A stretch of DNA of 50,834 nt, from positions 1-50,834 of the forward strand of contig CANQPI010000012.1 in the NCBI GenBank assembly GCA_947625725.1. The letters are read 5' to 3'. Position numbers and translations under genes: made by a program. The notes beneath the pieces are model-generated. The model searched no databases, had not been told where the DNA came from, and saw only the letters and a list, made by a program, of their open reading frames with translations. Within the stretch, counting starts at the first letter, position 1. Every line of letters begins with the position of its first letter. Positions 9,228 to 18,330 of the stretch are shown in pieces. This stretch comes from an uncultured Clostridia bacterium. GTDB taxonomy: Bacteria; Bacillota; Clostridia; Christensenellales; CAG-314.

Positions 9228-9638
9228 CTATTTGATTTCGTCCACTTCGTCTTCTTTGGCTTTTTCTTCCTTTGCCTGTTGCTCTGCTTCGGGAGAACCG
9301 GGAGCGGGGGCAATGGAGTAAATGGCTTGACGAATAAACTGCATTGTCGTTTTGTTGTCGTCCACGCCCGTCAAAAGCCAAATATGAGTTTCGTCCAACT
9401 GCACGACCTCGCCCACAATACCGCCGATCGTCGTGACGATACTGCCGATACCGAGCTTGGACATCATTTCTTGCTGACGCTTTTTTTGTTTTCTTTGCGG
9501 AAGAACCATCAACAAGATCATGCCGACAAGCAACACGCCGAATACAACGTAAATACCCCATTGACTGAACCAATTCGAAGAAGTTCCGCTATCTGCGGCG
9601 GCGCCCTCCTCGGCAAAGAAATTAAGTAATTCTAACAT
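9228..9638 (-). CDS. yajC: Preprotein translocase accessory subunit YajC
   Basis: A 136-residue YajC protein. One membrane helix at about residues 25-46 is followed by the conserved cytoplasmic block LPQRKQKKR and then SKLGIGSIVTTIGGIVGEV, the family signature. The tail is acidic and lysine-rich. YajC associates with SecDF and stabilises the holotranslocon. The start MLELLNFF was chosen because AAGGAG lies 6 nt upstream; an in-frame GTG at 9656 has no such site. It follows tgt, as in many Firmicutes, but a promoter at 9714-9742 suggests separate expression. Confidence 0.93.
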   Translation of the reverse strand: MLELLNFFAEEGAAADSGTSSNWFSQWGIYVVFGVLLVGMILLMVLPQRKQKKRQQEMMSKLGIGSIVTTIGGIVGEVVQLDETHIWLLTGVDDNKTTMQFIRQAIYSIAPAPGSPEAEQQAKEEKAKEDEVDEIK

Positions 9639-9713
9639 GAAAATCTCCTTAGGCACAAAGCCGTTTTTATTTTACAACCGAACAAAGATAATTTCGTGCG
9701 AATTGTATTATTT

Positions 9714-9742
9714 ATTATACAGCACTATTGCAAAAATTGCAA
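9714..9742 (-). promoter_or_regulatory. Possible promoter for yajC
   Basis: TTGCAA, 17-nt spacer, TATAAT on the minus strand. The -35 overlaps a short perfect hairpin (TATTGCAA-AAA-TTGCAATA, 9726-9744) that follows tgt. The -35 match is modest (4 of 6). Confidence 0.5.
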
Positions 9743-9773
9743 TACCTTTCTTTTAGTTGAATGTAAGCGACGT

Positions 9774-11908
<2,135 letters not shown>

Positions 11909-11925
<17 letters not shown>

Positions 11926-12961
11926 TTGCTCCGTCGGCGAAAATGGCAAGTCTTTCCATATTTTCTTTTGTCAATTTGCGCCCCAAATGCGCATAGGCGT
12001 TGGGCATGCACACGCGACCGCGCGGCGTACGCGCCACAAATCCGAGTTGCAACAAATAGGGCTCGTACACGTCCTCTATCGTTGCGGTATCCTCGCCCGT
12101 GGCGGAGGCAAGAGTATCCAAACCGACGGGACCGCCGCTGAATTTGTCGATGATCGTCGTCAAAATGTTGGTGTCAACGGCGTCCAGACCCAATTCGTCC
12201 ACTTCCATTACCTGCATTGCGTGCAAAGTGACGTCGCGGGTCACTTTGCCGTCGCCCAACACTTCGGCAAAGTCGCGCACGCGCTTCAACAGCCTGTTTG
12301 CGACGCGAGGCGTGCCGCGACTGCGGCGAGCAATTTCAAATGCCGCTTCGGTTTGTATTTCCGTACCCAACTTGCGAGCGGATTTGAGAACGATTCCTTG
12401 AAGTTGTTCGGGTGTGTACGGTACAAGTCGCATCTGCACGCCGAACCTGTCACGCAAAGGCGCAGCCAAGTTGCCCGCTTTTGTCGTTGCGCCGATAAGG
12501 GTAAACTTTTCCAACTTGATGTTTACGCTGGTCGCGCTTGGTCCCTTGCCTACGACAAAATCCAAACGGTAGTCCTCCATTGCGGGGTACAAAATTTCTT
12601 CCAGACTGCTGTTGAGTCGGTGAATTTCGTCGATAAACAACACCTCGTTTGGTTTGAGTTTGGACAAAATCGCAGACAGATCGAATTTGCCGGGGATAGC
12701 CGATCCGCTTGTGACGGTGATAGGCACGCCCATTTCGTTGGCAATGATGTGCGCAAGGGTCGTTTTGCCCAGCCCGGGAGGACCGTACAAAAGCACGTGA
12801 TCCAAACTTTCTCCGCGCGAAAGCGCAGCCTTGATGTAGACGGACATTGTTTGTTTCACTTTTTCCTGCCCTACGTAGTCTTCAAACGTTTTGGGGCGCA
12901 GAATATTTTCCGTATCGCGTTCTTTCTCCGTCAGTGTACTTGTAAAAAACTGTTGTTCCAT
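11909..12961 (-). CDS. ruvB: Holliday junction branch migration ATPase RuvB
   Basis: A 350-residue AAA+ motor that drives branch migration with RuvA. The Walker A motif GPPGLGKTT is at 60-68, the Walker B motif LFIDEIHR near 107-114, and sensor 1 lies in LIGATT. The C-terminal winged helix includes [15 protein letters not shown], the RuvB signature. It follows ruvA by 13 nt and has no detectable truncation. Confidence 0.97.
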
Positions 12962-12974
12962 TGCTTGTCCTTTG

Positions 12975-13571
12975 TCAGTTTATTCTAAAAGCCATGTTGA
13001 CCAATTCTTCCGCTGTGGTCGCGCCGAGTTTTGCCGCCGCTTCTACGAGATTTTGCGCGTCGCCCTGCGTTTTGCCGAGAGAGCAAAGTACGGCAACGGC
13101 GTTTTGCATTTCTTTGTTGAGAGGCATATCGGGATTTTGCGTTAGGGGAAGCGCGATCTTGTCCACCGCGTCCACCGTAACCTTTTCTTTGAGTTCCAGC
13201 ACAATGCGCTCGGCAGTCTTTTTGCCAAGACCTTTGATTTTGGTCAGCAACTTGGTATCTTCGTTGAAAATTGCAAGCGCAAGCGCGTCGGTATCCATGC
13301 CCGAAAGTATCGACTGCGCCACTTTGCACCCCACGCCCGACACCGAAATAAGCATCAAAAACATGTTTTTTTCTTCGACGGTGGAAAAGCCGAACAGACC
13401 GATACCGTCCTCTTTGACCTGCATGTATGTGTACAAACGTTGCCGTTGTCCCAATCGACAATCGGCTTGCGTGTAGGCGGAAACCGCCAATTCGAAACCG
13501 ACTCCGTTGACGTCTACCGTTACCGTGCCGTCGCCGTAATCGGTCACTTCTCCGTTGATGTAACTAAACAT
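12975..13571 (-). CDS. ruvA: Holliday junction DNA-binding subunit RuvA
   Basis: A 198-residue protein of normal RuvA length. The N-terminal OB fold begins [13 protein letters not shown]. Two helix-hairpin-helix motifs follow ([13 protein letters not shown] and [13 protein letters not shown]), then an acidic linker and the small C-terminal domain III that contacts RuvB. RuvA holds the four-way junction open and loads RuvB rings. It sits between ruvC (14 nt away) and ruvB (13 nt away). Confidence 0.96.
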   Translation of the reverse strand: MFSYINGEVTDYGDGTVTVDVNGVGFELAVSAYTQADCRLGQRQRLYTYMQVKEDGIGLFGFSTVEEKNMFLMLISVSGVGCKVAQSILSGMDTDALALAIFNEDTKLLTKIKGLGKKTAERIVLELKEKVTVDAVDKIALPLTQNPDMPLNKEMQNAVAVLCSLGKTQGDAQNLVEAAAKLGATTAEELVNMAFRIN

Positions 13572-13585
13572 AACAAAACCTCAAA

Positions 13586-14086
13586 TTACTGAATATAAAA
13601 TTTGTCCGTAAGTCCGCCCGTTTGAATGTGCGTCAAAGCGACAGCCAACGCGTCGGCGGCGTCGTCGGGTCGAGGTACTTTGGAAAGCCCCAAATAGACT
13701 TTGACCATTTCCTGAATTTGTTTCTTTTCCGCCCTGCCGTAGCCCGTCATTGCCTGCTTGATTTGCAGCGGCGTGTACTCGTAGAGCCTACCGCAATGAT
13801 GTACCGCCGCAAGCAACAGCACGCCTCTTGCATGCGCAACGTTTATGCCCGTGGTGATATTGGTGTTGAAAAACAACTCCTCGGCGGCAATTTCGTCGGG
13901 TTTGAACTTTTCGATAAGATCCGTCACCGCCTTGTAGATAATTGCAAGGCGCACGGGAAAACTTTCCTCTTTGGGCGTGGTGATAACGCCGTAGTCCACC
14001 ACCGATTTGCGGTTGAAATCTTCAAAATCCAACACACCGTAGCCCACTATCGCCAGCCCGGGGTCGAAACCGATAACTCTTTTCAT
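13586..14086 (-). CDS. ruvC: Crossover junction endodeoxyribonuclease RuvC
   Basis: A 166-residue resolvase with an RNase H fold. The catalytic acidic residues are D8 (GFDPG), E69/E70 (AAEELFF) and D141/D142 with D145 (DDAADA). The start MKRVIGFDPG was chosen from the family N-terminus; the upstream in-frame extension to 14167 runs through the promoter. The ribosome site is weak (TAGG). This is the first gene of a ruvC-ruvA-ruvB-queA-tgt operon, driven by the promoter at 14112-14140. Confidence 0.95.
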   Translation of the reverse strand: MKRVIGFDPGLAIVGYGVLDFEDFNRKSVVDYGVITTPKEESFPVRLAIIYKAVTDLIEKFKPDEIAAEELFFNTNITTGINVAHARGVLLLAAVHHCGRLYEYTPLQIKQAMTGYGRAEKKQIQEMVKVYLGLSKVPRPDDAADALAVALTHIQTGGLTDKFYIQ

Positions 14087-14111
14087 AAGCGTGCCTATTA
14101 ACCTAGAATAT

Positions 14112-14140
14112 AATATATAACAACCAAACGCAAAAGTCAA
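14112..14140 (-). promoter_or_regulatory. Sigma-A type promoter for the ruvC operon
   Basis: TTGACT, 17-nt spacer, TATATT on the minus strand, giving a leader of about 20 nt before the ruvC ATG. Confidence 0.8.
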
Positions 14141-14159
14141 GTGAAACGCGAAAAGGAGC

Positions 14160-14190
14160 GTCGGCACACTTGCGCCCCGTAGGGGTCGGT
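14160..14190. repeat. Dispersed 31-nt repeat, copy 1
   Basis: This segment is the reverse complement of 49772-49802 with one mismatch. Its core is a short palindrome built around CCCCGTAGGGG next to GCGC/GTGC-type pairing. It lies just beyond the ruvC promoter, at the edge of the first hairpin-rich gene-free region. Confidence 0.85.
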
Positions 14191-14263
14191 TGCGCGGAGC
14201 AATTCTTCCGCTCGTGAAAAAGTCGATTTTCTATTTTCGGCATTGCTGTGGTACAAGTTGTTC

Positions 14264-14326
14264 TAATCAGAGTTCCGACCTTGTTCACACAGGCGCGAGT
14301 GTATCCCTCGCAAAATAATCTGCAAC
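14264..14326 (+). repeat. Triplicated motif, copy a
   Basis: Begins TAATCAGAGTTCCGACC and ends TAATCTGCAAC. The block CCTTGTTCACACA followed by a CACGAGTG/CGCGAGTG segment recurs at 14817 and 15216. Copies a and c also share a TATCCCTCGCAAAATAATC tail. In copy a the partner arm of the nested hairpin is missing. Confidence 0.8.
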
Positions 14327-14345
14327 ACACTTGCCATTGTAAAAG

Positions 14346-14406
14346 GGGCACTGAGGGTGTTGCATAACAGAATAATATGCAACAAGCATTATCCTTGTTT
14401 CTGGGG
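14346..14406. repeat. Small hairpin element between repeats
   Basis: GTTGCAT and ATGCAAC form a 7-bp stem around 12 nt (about 14359-14384). An outer GGCACT at about 14347 can pair with AGTGCC at 14407-14412, which is also the first arm of the next element. The segment GAGGGTGTTGC here recurs at 14413-14423. Confidence 0.6.
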
Positions 14407-14529
14407 AGTGCCGAGGGTGTTGCTCGAAAAATAATCTGCAACGAAAACGCCACACAAGTGGGTTTTGTTCCCCTACTAAATGTGTGGCGTTTGAAGCGAA
14501 GCCTTTTTTCGAGCAATGCCCGAGGCACT
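14407..14529. repeat. Nested structured hairpin element H1
   Basis: Outer arms 14407-14431 and 14505-14529 pair as AGTGCC, a GA/GA mismatch, GGG, a TG/TG double wobble, then 12 perfect pairs ending in CGAAAAA. Inside is a second perfect 12-bp stem AAACGCCACACA (14445-14456) with TGTGTGGCGTTT (14481-14492). The internal-loop strands TAATCTGCAA and GAAGCC and the hairpin-loop CTACTAAAT recur in element H2. No protein-coding potential is seen. It may be a structured RNA or a mobile-element end. Confidence 0.75.
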
Positions 14530-14530
14530 T

Positions 14531-14784
14531 AAATAGGGATTTGAGTGAGCGCAGGACGTGTGGACACAACGCACAAGCGGACAAAACTCAAATCCCGTCT
14601 GCATAAAAGTGTTTTTTCAAATAAACCCAAGAGGCAATAATTGTAATATCTAGACGGCTTTGACAGTCGAAACTCATCCACCGTCTGACGACGGTCCCCT
14701 TCCCTTGCGTCCCCAAGGGAAGGCTTTTAATGCAGTCGCCGACGTTGTTTCCCATTATAATGGAAAGCATTGTTTTGTTGTAAC
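14531..14784. repeat. Duplicated 254-nt unit, copy 1
   Basis: Contains an 11-bp inverted repeat GGGATTTGAGT (14536-14546) and ACTCAAATCCC (14586-14596), a CCGTC/GACGG hairpin near 14681-14694, a perfect 10-bp stem CCTTCCCTTG/CAAGGGAAGG (14698-14723) and the palindrome CCATTATAATGG. Copy 2 lies 357 nt further on, in the same orientation, at an estimated 85-90 percent identity by eye. Confidence 0.85.
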
Positions 14785-14816
14785 AGTGGCAATCTTTATC
14801 TCTAAACAAACAATTC

Positions 14817-14855
14817 TAATCAGAGTTCCAACCTTGTTCACACAGGCACGAGTGT
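14817..14855 (+). repeat. Triplicated motif, copy b
   Basis: Begins TAATCAGAGTTCCAACC and runs through CCTTGTTCACACAGG to GAGTG. It lies between the two copies of the 254-nt unit and lacks the TATCCCTCGC tail of copies a and c. Confidence 0.75.
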
Positions 14856-14887
14856 GTTGCCCGAGTGACAATTGTATTTGGTCAAAA

Positions 14888-15142
14888 AAATAGGGATTTG
14901 AGTGAGCGCAGGGCGTGTGGACACAACGCACAAGCGGGCAAAACTCAAATCCCGCCTGTAAAAAAATTGTTTTCCAAATAGACGCAAGAGGCAATGATCG
15001 TAATATTTAGTCGGCTTTGAAAGTCGAAACTCATCCACCGTCTGACGACGGTCCCCCTTCTCTTGCGTCCCCAAGAGAAGGCTTTTAGTGCAGTTGTCAA
15101 CGTTGTTTCCCATTATAATGGAAAGCAATATTTTGCTATAAC
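14888..15142. repeat. Duplicated 254-nt unit, copy 2
   Basis: Same order of inverted repeats as copy 1: GGGATTTGAGT (14893-14903) with ACTCAAATCCC (14943-14953), the CCGTC/GACGG hairpin, a perfect stem CCTTCTCTTG/CAAGAGAAGG (15056-15081) and CCATTATAATGG. The stem differs from copy 1 by one paired change, C-G to T-A, so base pairing is preserved. Confidence 0.85.
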
Positions 15143-15215
15143 GCAAGTACAACTTCGCCTCTCGAATGGAAAACTTTCTCCACAGCAACCAACTTTGTTA
15201 CGGTGCAAGTTGTCC

Positions 15216-15278
15216 CAATCAAAGTTACAGCCTTGTTCACACAAGCGCGAGTGTATCCCTCGCAAAATAATCTGCAAT
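15216..15278 (+). repeat. Triplicated motif, copy c
   Basis: Starts CAATCAAAGTTACAGCC and contains CCTTGTTCACACA, then GCGCGAGTG and the TATCCCTCGCAAAATAATC tail. Its 3' half is the left arm of hairpin element H2. Confidence 0.75.
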
Positions 15279-15362
15279 GAGTGCCGCACACAAGTAAAAA
15301 AATTGCTCTACTAAATCGTGTGCGGCGCGAATGAAGCCTTTTTGCGAGGGATATGCGAGCGC
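15245..15362. repeat. Nested structured hairpin element H2
   Basis: Outer arms 15245-15267 and 15340-15362 pair as GCGC, a GA/GA mismatch, one G-C pair, a TG/TG double wobble and 14 perfect pairs. The inner stem GCCGCACAC (15283-15291) with GTGTGCGGC (15318-15326) is perfect. Internal-loop strands TAATCTGCAA and GAAGCC and the loop CTACTAAAT match H1, while most paired bases of the arms differ. Confidence 0.78.
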
Positions 15363-15391
15363 AAAACTTGCGCTTGGTCGGAAAAAGGAGA

Positions 15392-15421
15392 GGGGCTGTG
15401 CAGTTAAAATTGCACAGCCCC
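15392..15421. terminator. Intrinsic terminator after the lipoprotein gene
   Basis: Perfect 11-bp stem GGGGCTGTGCA/TGCACAGCCCC with an 8-nt loop. On the minus strand it is followed by TCTCCTTTTT, on the plus strand by GTTTT, so it may act in both directions. Confidence 0.75.
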
Positions 15422-15504
15422 GTTTTCACGAGTTTTTCCCAACCTCATGCGCGCAGTCGGAGAAAAAACACAATGAAAAACTAATTGGTAGGTAGAGAAA
15501 AAGT

Positions 15505-17712
15505 TTACCACTCAAATGTAACGCCAACTATAACAAAGTTATTTTTCTGTTTCCAAGGCATTTGAATTTCGAGAATATTTGACGCTTCCGTCAATTCCAC
15601 TTCCGCATTAAACGCACTACTGAGTTTTCCGTTGTAAGTAGCATCTTCTTTATCTTTTTTGAACGATACTCCGTTTACGGTAAACTCTGTCGTAGTTGCG
15701 TCGGCAAACGGGACTATTCTGAAAGTAATTTTCTTAATTTGATGCATTGTAGTAAATGTCGCCGTAGCCGAGTTGTCTATTGCAGGCAAAGCAAAGTATC
15801 CGAAACCTTGACCGTTCTTGGAAACGGAAAGATTTGATGCCGAAAAAGCAGTTATTTCTTGTTGCTCAGGCGACCAAGTATTCAATTTAGTAAACATGTC
15901 CGATACGGAATCGTAAGTGTAAATATTATCTACAATGCTATTCTCTGTCAGGTTGCCCGACCAATCATATATTATGGTATCTGACTGTCCGTCGCTTACC
16001 GTAAGCGTAATTTCGTTTGAAGTAATATTGGCACATCTAACGGAAATTTTCACTTCGCCTGCGGCAACAGCAGTAATTGTGGCTTTGCTCTCGTCGCCCG
16101 TTACGGTTGCCTTGGTTTCGTCGGAAGTCAGCCATTCGACATTTTCGAATACCGCATTGGCGGGAGTTATGCTCTTGACCGTTATTTCAACGGAATACGG
16201 AACAGTCACTTCCGTTTGCTCCGCCTCGATCTCTATCGCAGTAAGTACGGGAAGTTGCAAAGATTTTATTGTGTTCATTGAAGTTAGCACACTTGCGGAG
16301 TAGACACCGTTGTCATTATGCATACTTGCCGCATAAAAAATGATTTGACTGCCGTCCAAACCGCCGTCTGCTTTGAGAGGTATCGTGATACCGTCTTTTT
16401 CCAATTGATCGTCTTTTACGGAGCAGACAAGCGTTTTGTCGTCGCTACCGAGCAGAGAAAACTCCCAACCGCCGCTGACTCTCTTAGACCCTGCGGCGAC
16501 CGTACCTGTGATATAAAATCCATGAGTTTCGTTTGAATCGTCCCCTTTAACATATTGATCGGTGCTCGCGATCAACGCGATCGCTTCGTCAACGGTGATG
16601 GGGTCATCTTGCTTTGTACCCTCTCGGTCTTGAATAACTATGGTGACGGAAGCGGACTTGTCGGTGTCCTTAGCCGTTGCGGTGAGCGTGATTGTGCCTG
16701 TTTGACCTTTGTAAGTCACACGCCCAAATTTAACCCCAACATAAGAACCCGATGAAAAAGTCACCATGTCTTCTTTGTCAACCGTCCAAACAATGTCCTG
16801 CGGAGCATTGGCGGGTTGAACTGTTGCGGTAAGTTCAATAAAATTCTTTTCCACAGGTAACAAGTAAAGAGTATCCCTTTTGGTGTTAAAAGATACTGAC
16901 TCTACTTCAACGGGAGGAGCGGGAACATATTTTTCGTAATGAATTACAACGGGATTGTTCTCAAAGTAATATTCTTTGGCAAGAGTGACCGCATTGTCAT
17001 ATAAATCGTCAACCTGTCCGTTGTAGTAGTTACCGCCAAGGTAACGTGTTTCGTCGGAATATGTCGCACAGAAAGTATTATATTCTTCACTCCATTTCCA
17101 TTCGATTGCGTCGTTGCTCGGAGTGTTGACAAGACGCATATTTTTGTATGTACCGTTGAGATATGCTTCGAGGTATTTCTCGCCTATCTTCAAGGTGTAT
17201 TTGCCATTTTCATAGAGAACGGTAAGTACCGCCACTTTTGCGTTGGAGTGATTGACAATAAGACCACCCTTACTGCCTATATCTCCCGTCACATACCAGA
17301 CAAGATTGTTGGTTTCGTCCCTCAACACAATGTTATAGTCGCCTGCTTCCAAACCTGCTTGTTCGTGTCCCTCGCACTTGTCTGCGCAGACGGGGTCGGT
17401 GCAGGTTTCGTCAAGACATTTGCCGCAAGTTTCGCAAACGTGCTTGCAGACGTGAGGAGTCAGTTTGGGGATCTCTACGGGCTTGCTTATCTCATTCTTG
17501 CCCTCGCTATCCGAAAACATCTTGCCGCACACACTGCACTTCCAATATGCCTCGTAGCCTGCTTCTTCCAACGTGGCGTCCTTTTTGCCCACTGCGGTCA
17601 ACTTGTGACCGTTGGTTGCACAATCGTCTTTGTCGCAGGCGGCTATTACCGATACGAACGTAAACAGCATTGCCAAGACGAGCAACAAAGCAACTAATCT
17701 TTTTTGTTTCAT
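15505..17712 (-). CDS. Large secreted lipoprotein with Ig-like (Big_2-type) domains
   Basis: A 735-residue protein. A lipoprotein signal peptide ends in VIAAC, with C26 as the lipid-modified residue. A cysteine-rich segment follows (KCSVCGKMF near 60 and a C-x2-C cluster around 88-115), typical of clostridial surface proteins. Two Ig-like bacterial domains are recognisable at about 265-360 and 480-570, each ending in a beta-strand alternation and a TLTV-type segment. A region near 365-470 resembles an OB-like module, and the C-terminus is rich in beta structure. It is probably displayed on the cell surface; ligand or enzyme activity is not visible. AGGAGG lies 6 nt before the ATG. Its promoter carries an operator-like inverted repeat facing an XRE regulator gene. 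Confidence 0.82.
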   Translation of the reverse strand: MKQKRLVALLLVLAMLFTFVSVIAACDKDDCATNGHKLTAVGKKDATLEEAGYEAYWKCSVCGKMFSDSEGKNEISKPVEIPKLTPHVCKHVCETCGKCLDETCTDPVCADKCEGHEQAGLEAGDYNIVLRDETNNLVWYVTGDIGSKGGLIVNHSNAKVAVLTVLYENGKYTLKIGEKYLEAYLNGTYKNMRLVNTPSNDAIEWKWSEEYNTFCATYSDETRYLGGNYYNGQVDDLYDNAVTLAKEYYFENNPVVIHYEKYVPAPPVEVESVSFNTKRDTLYLLPVEKNFIELTATVQPANAPQDIVWTVDKEDMVTFSSGSYVGVKFGRVTYKGQTGTITLTATAKDTDKSASVTIVIQDREGTKQDDPITVDEAIALIASTDQYVKGDDSNETHGFYITGTVAAGSKRVSGGWEFSLLGSDDKTLVCSVKDDQLEKDGITIPLKADGGLDGSQIIFYAASMHNDNGVYSASVLTSMNTIKSLQLPVLTAIEIEAEQTEVTVPYSVEITVKSITPANAVFENVEWLTSDETKATVTGDESKATITAVAAGEVKISVRCANITSNEITLTVSDGQSDTIIYDWSGNLTENSIVDNIYTYDSVSDMFTKLNTWSPEQQEITAFSASNLSVSKNGQGFGYFALPAIDNSATATFTTMHQIKKITFRIVPFADATTTEFTVNGVSFKKDKEDATYNGKLSSAFNAEVELTEASNILEIQMPWKQKNNFVIVGVTFEW

Positions 17713-17815
17713 ATTTCCTCCTGTAAAAAATATTCAAAGCAAATAGCAAAAAAAGTTGCTTTTACTTTGTAAAATCGTTATAAAGTTACACTTTTACGAG
17801 TAAATTTATTGAAAT

Positions 17816-17840
17816 TTACCACTCTATATGACAGTGGTAA
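17816..17840. promoter_or_regulatory. Operator-like inverted repeat in the lipoprotein leader
   Basis: TTACCACT and AGTGGTAA form a perfect 8-bp inverted repeat with a 9-nt spacer. It sits just downstream of the -10 box of the lipoprotein promoter. The divergent XRE regulator is the obvious candidate ligand, by position only. Confidence 0.55.
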
Positions 17841-17854
17841 CTCTTTGTAACAGT

Positions 17855-17883
17855 ATTGTACTGCTATTTTGAACAGTTGTCAA
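17855..17883 (-). promoter_or_regulatory. Sigma-A type promoter for the lipoprotein gene
   Basis: TTGACA, 17-nt spacer, TACAAT on the minus strand. The leader to the ATG would be about 136 nt, unusually long, and holds the inverted repeat at 17816-17840. Confidence 0.85.
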
Positions 17884-17930
17884 GTGGCAAATTGAAAATC
17901 AAACTATAATTAGGAAACGAGGTAACGGAA

Positions 17931-18254
17931 ATGTTTACAAAACGGTTTGAAGAATTGCTGAAAGAAACAAATACAACCAAATCGAGAGTGGCGACAAGCA
18001 CAGGTATTCCGTTGGAAACTATTTGCAATTGGTTCAATCGCGGCAGTCAGCCGACGGCGGATAAACTGCTGAAAATTGCCGATTTTTTTGAAGTAAGCGT
18101 TGACTACTTGTTGGGCAGAACGTCCGACATAGGGATAATCGAAGTAAACCGCGAACTCACGTCCGAACAGGAAGATTTGCTCAAATTGTACAACAAAATG
18201 TCCTCTAACGAAAAAAGCATGTTGCTGGGCTTTGCCAAAGGATTGTTGGCGTAA
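17931..18254 (+). CDS. XRE-family helix-turn-helix transcriptional regulator
   Basis: A 107-residue protein. The HTH domain covers residues about 5-62, with the recognition-helix region in STGIPLETICNWFNRG and the common PTADKLLKIADFFEVSVDYLLGR segment. The C-terminal part (LTSEQEDLLKLYNKM) is a short helical dimerisation region. GAGG precedes the ATG by 8 nt. It is transcribed divergently from the lipoprotein gene and may control it; an upstream TATAAT at about 17915-17920 could be its -10, but no -35 is clear. It is a small repressor-like protein of unknown signal. Confidence 0.88.
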   Translation: MFTKRFEELLKETNTTKSRVATSTGIPLETICNWFNRGSQPTADKLLKIADFFEVSVDYLLGRTSDIGIIEVNRELTSEQEDLLKLYNKMSSNEKSMLLGFAKGLLA

Positions 18255-18265
18255 AACTCAAAATG

Positions 18266-18298
18266 AAGGGAGTCAACCGAAAACAGGTTGACTCCCTT
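18266..18298. terminator. Bidirectional terminator-like hairpin
   Basis: Perfect 13-bp stem AAGGGAGTCAACC/GGTTGACTCCCTT with a 7-nt loop, between the convergent XRE gene and yebC. There is no long T-run on either strand, so termination strength is uncertain. Confidence 0.65.
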
Positions 18299-18330
18299 GC
18301 GATAATATGTCTGTTTGTATGCAAAAAGAC

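Noticed and set aside
9639-9656. Longer YajC from a GTG at 9656
   Set aside because: The GTG precedes the AAGGAG that serves the ATG at 9638.
14749-14765. Bidirectional promoter at CCATTATAATGG palindrome (also at about 15110)
   Set aside because: A TATAAT is present on both strands, but no -35 at 16-18 nt was found on either side in both copies.
14103-15429. Several minus-strand frames of 70-140 codons inside the repeat region
   Set aside because: They run through inverted repeats, contain tracts such as SLPLGTQ derived from the hairpin stems, have no ribosome site and differ between the two copies of the 254-nt unit.
14100-15450. CRISPR array
   Set aside because: The repeats are hundreds of bases apart, of differing lengths and internally structured; there are no evenly spaced spacers and no cas genes.
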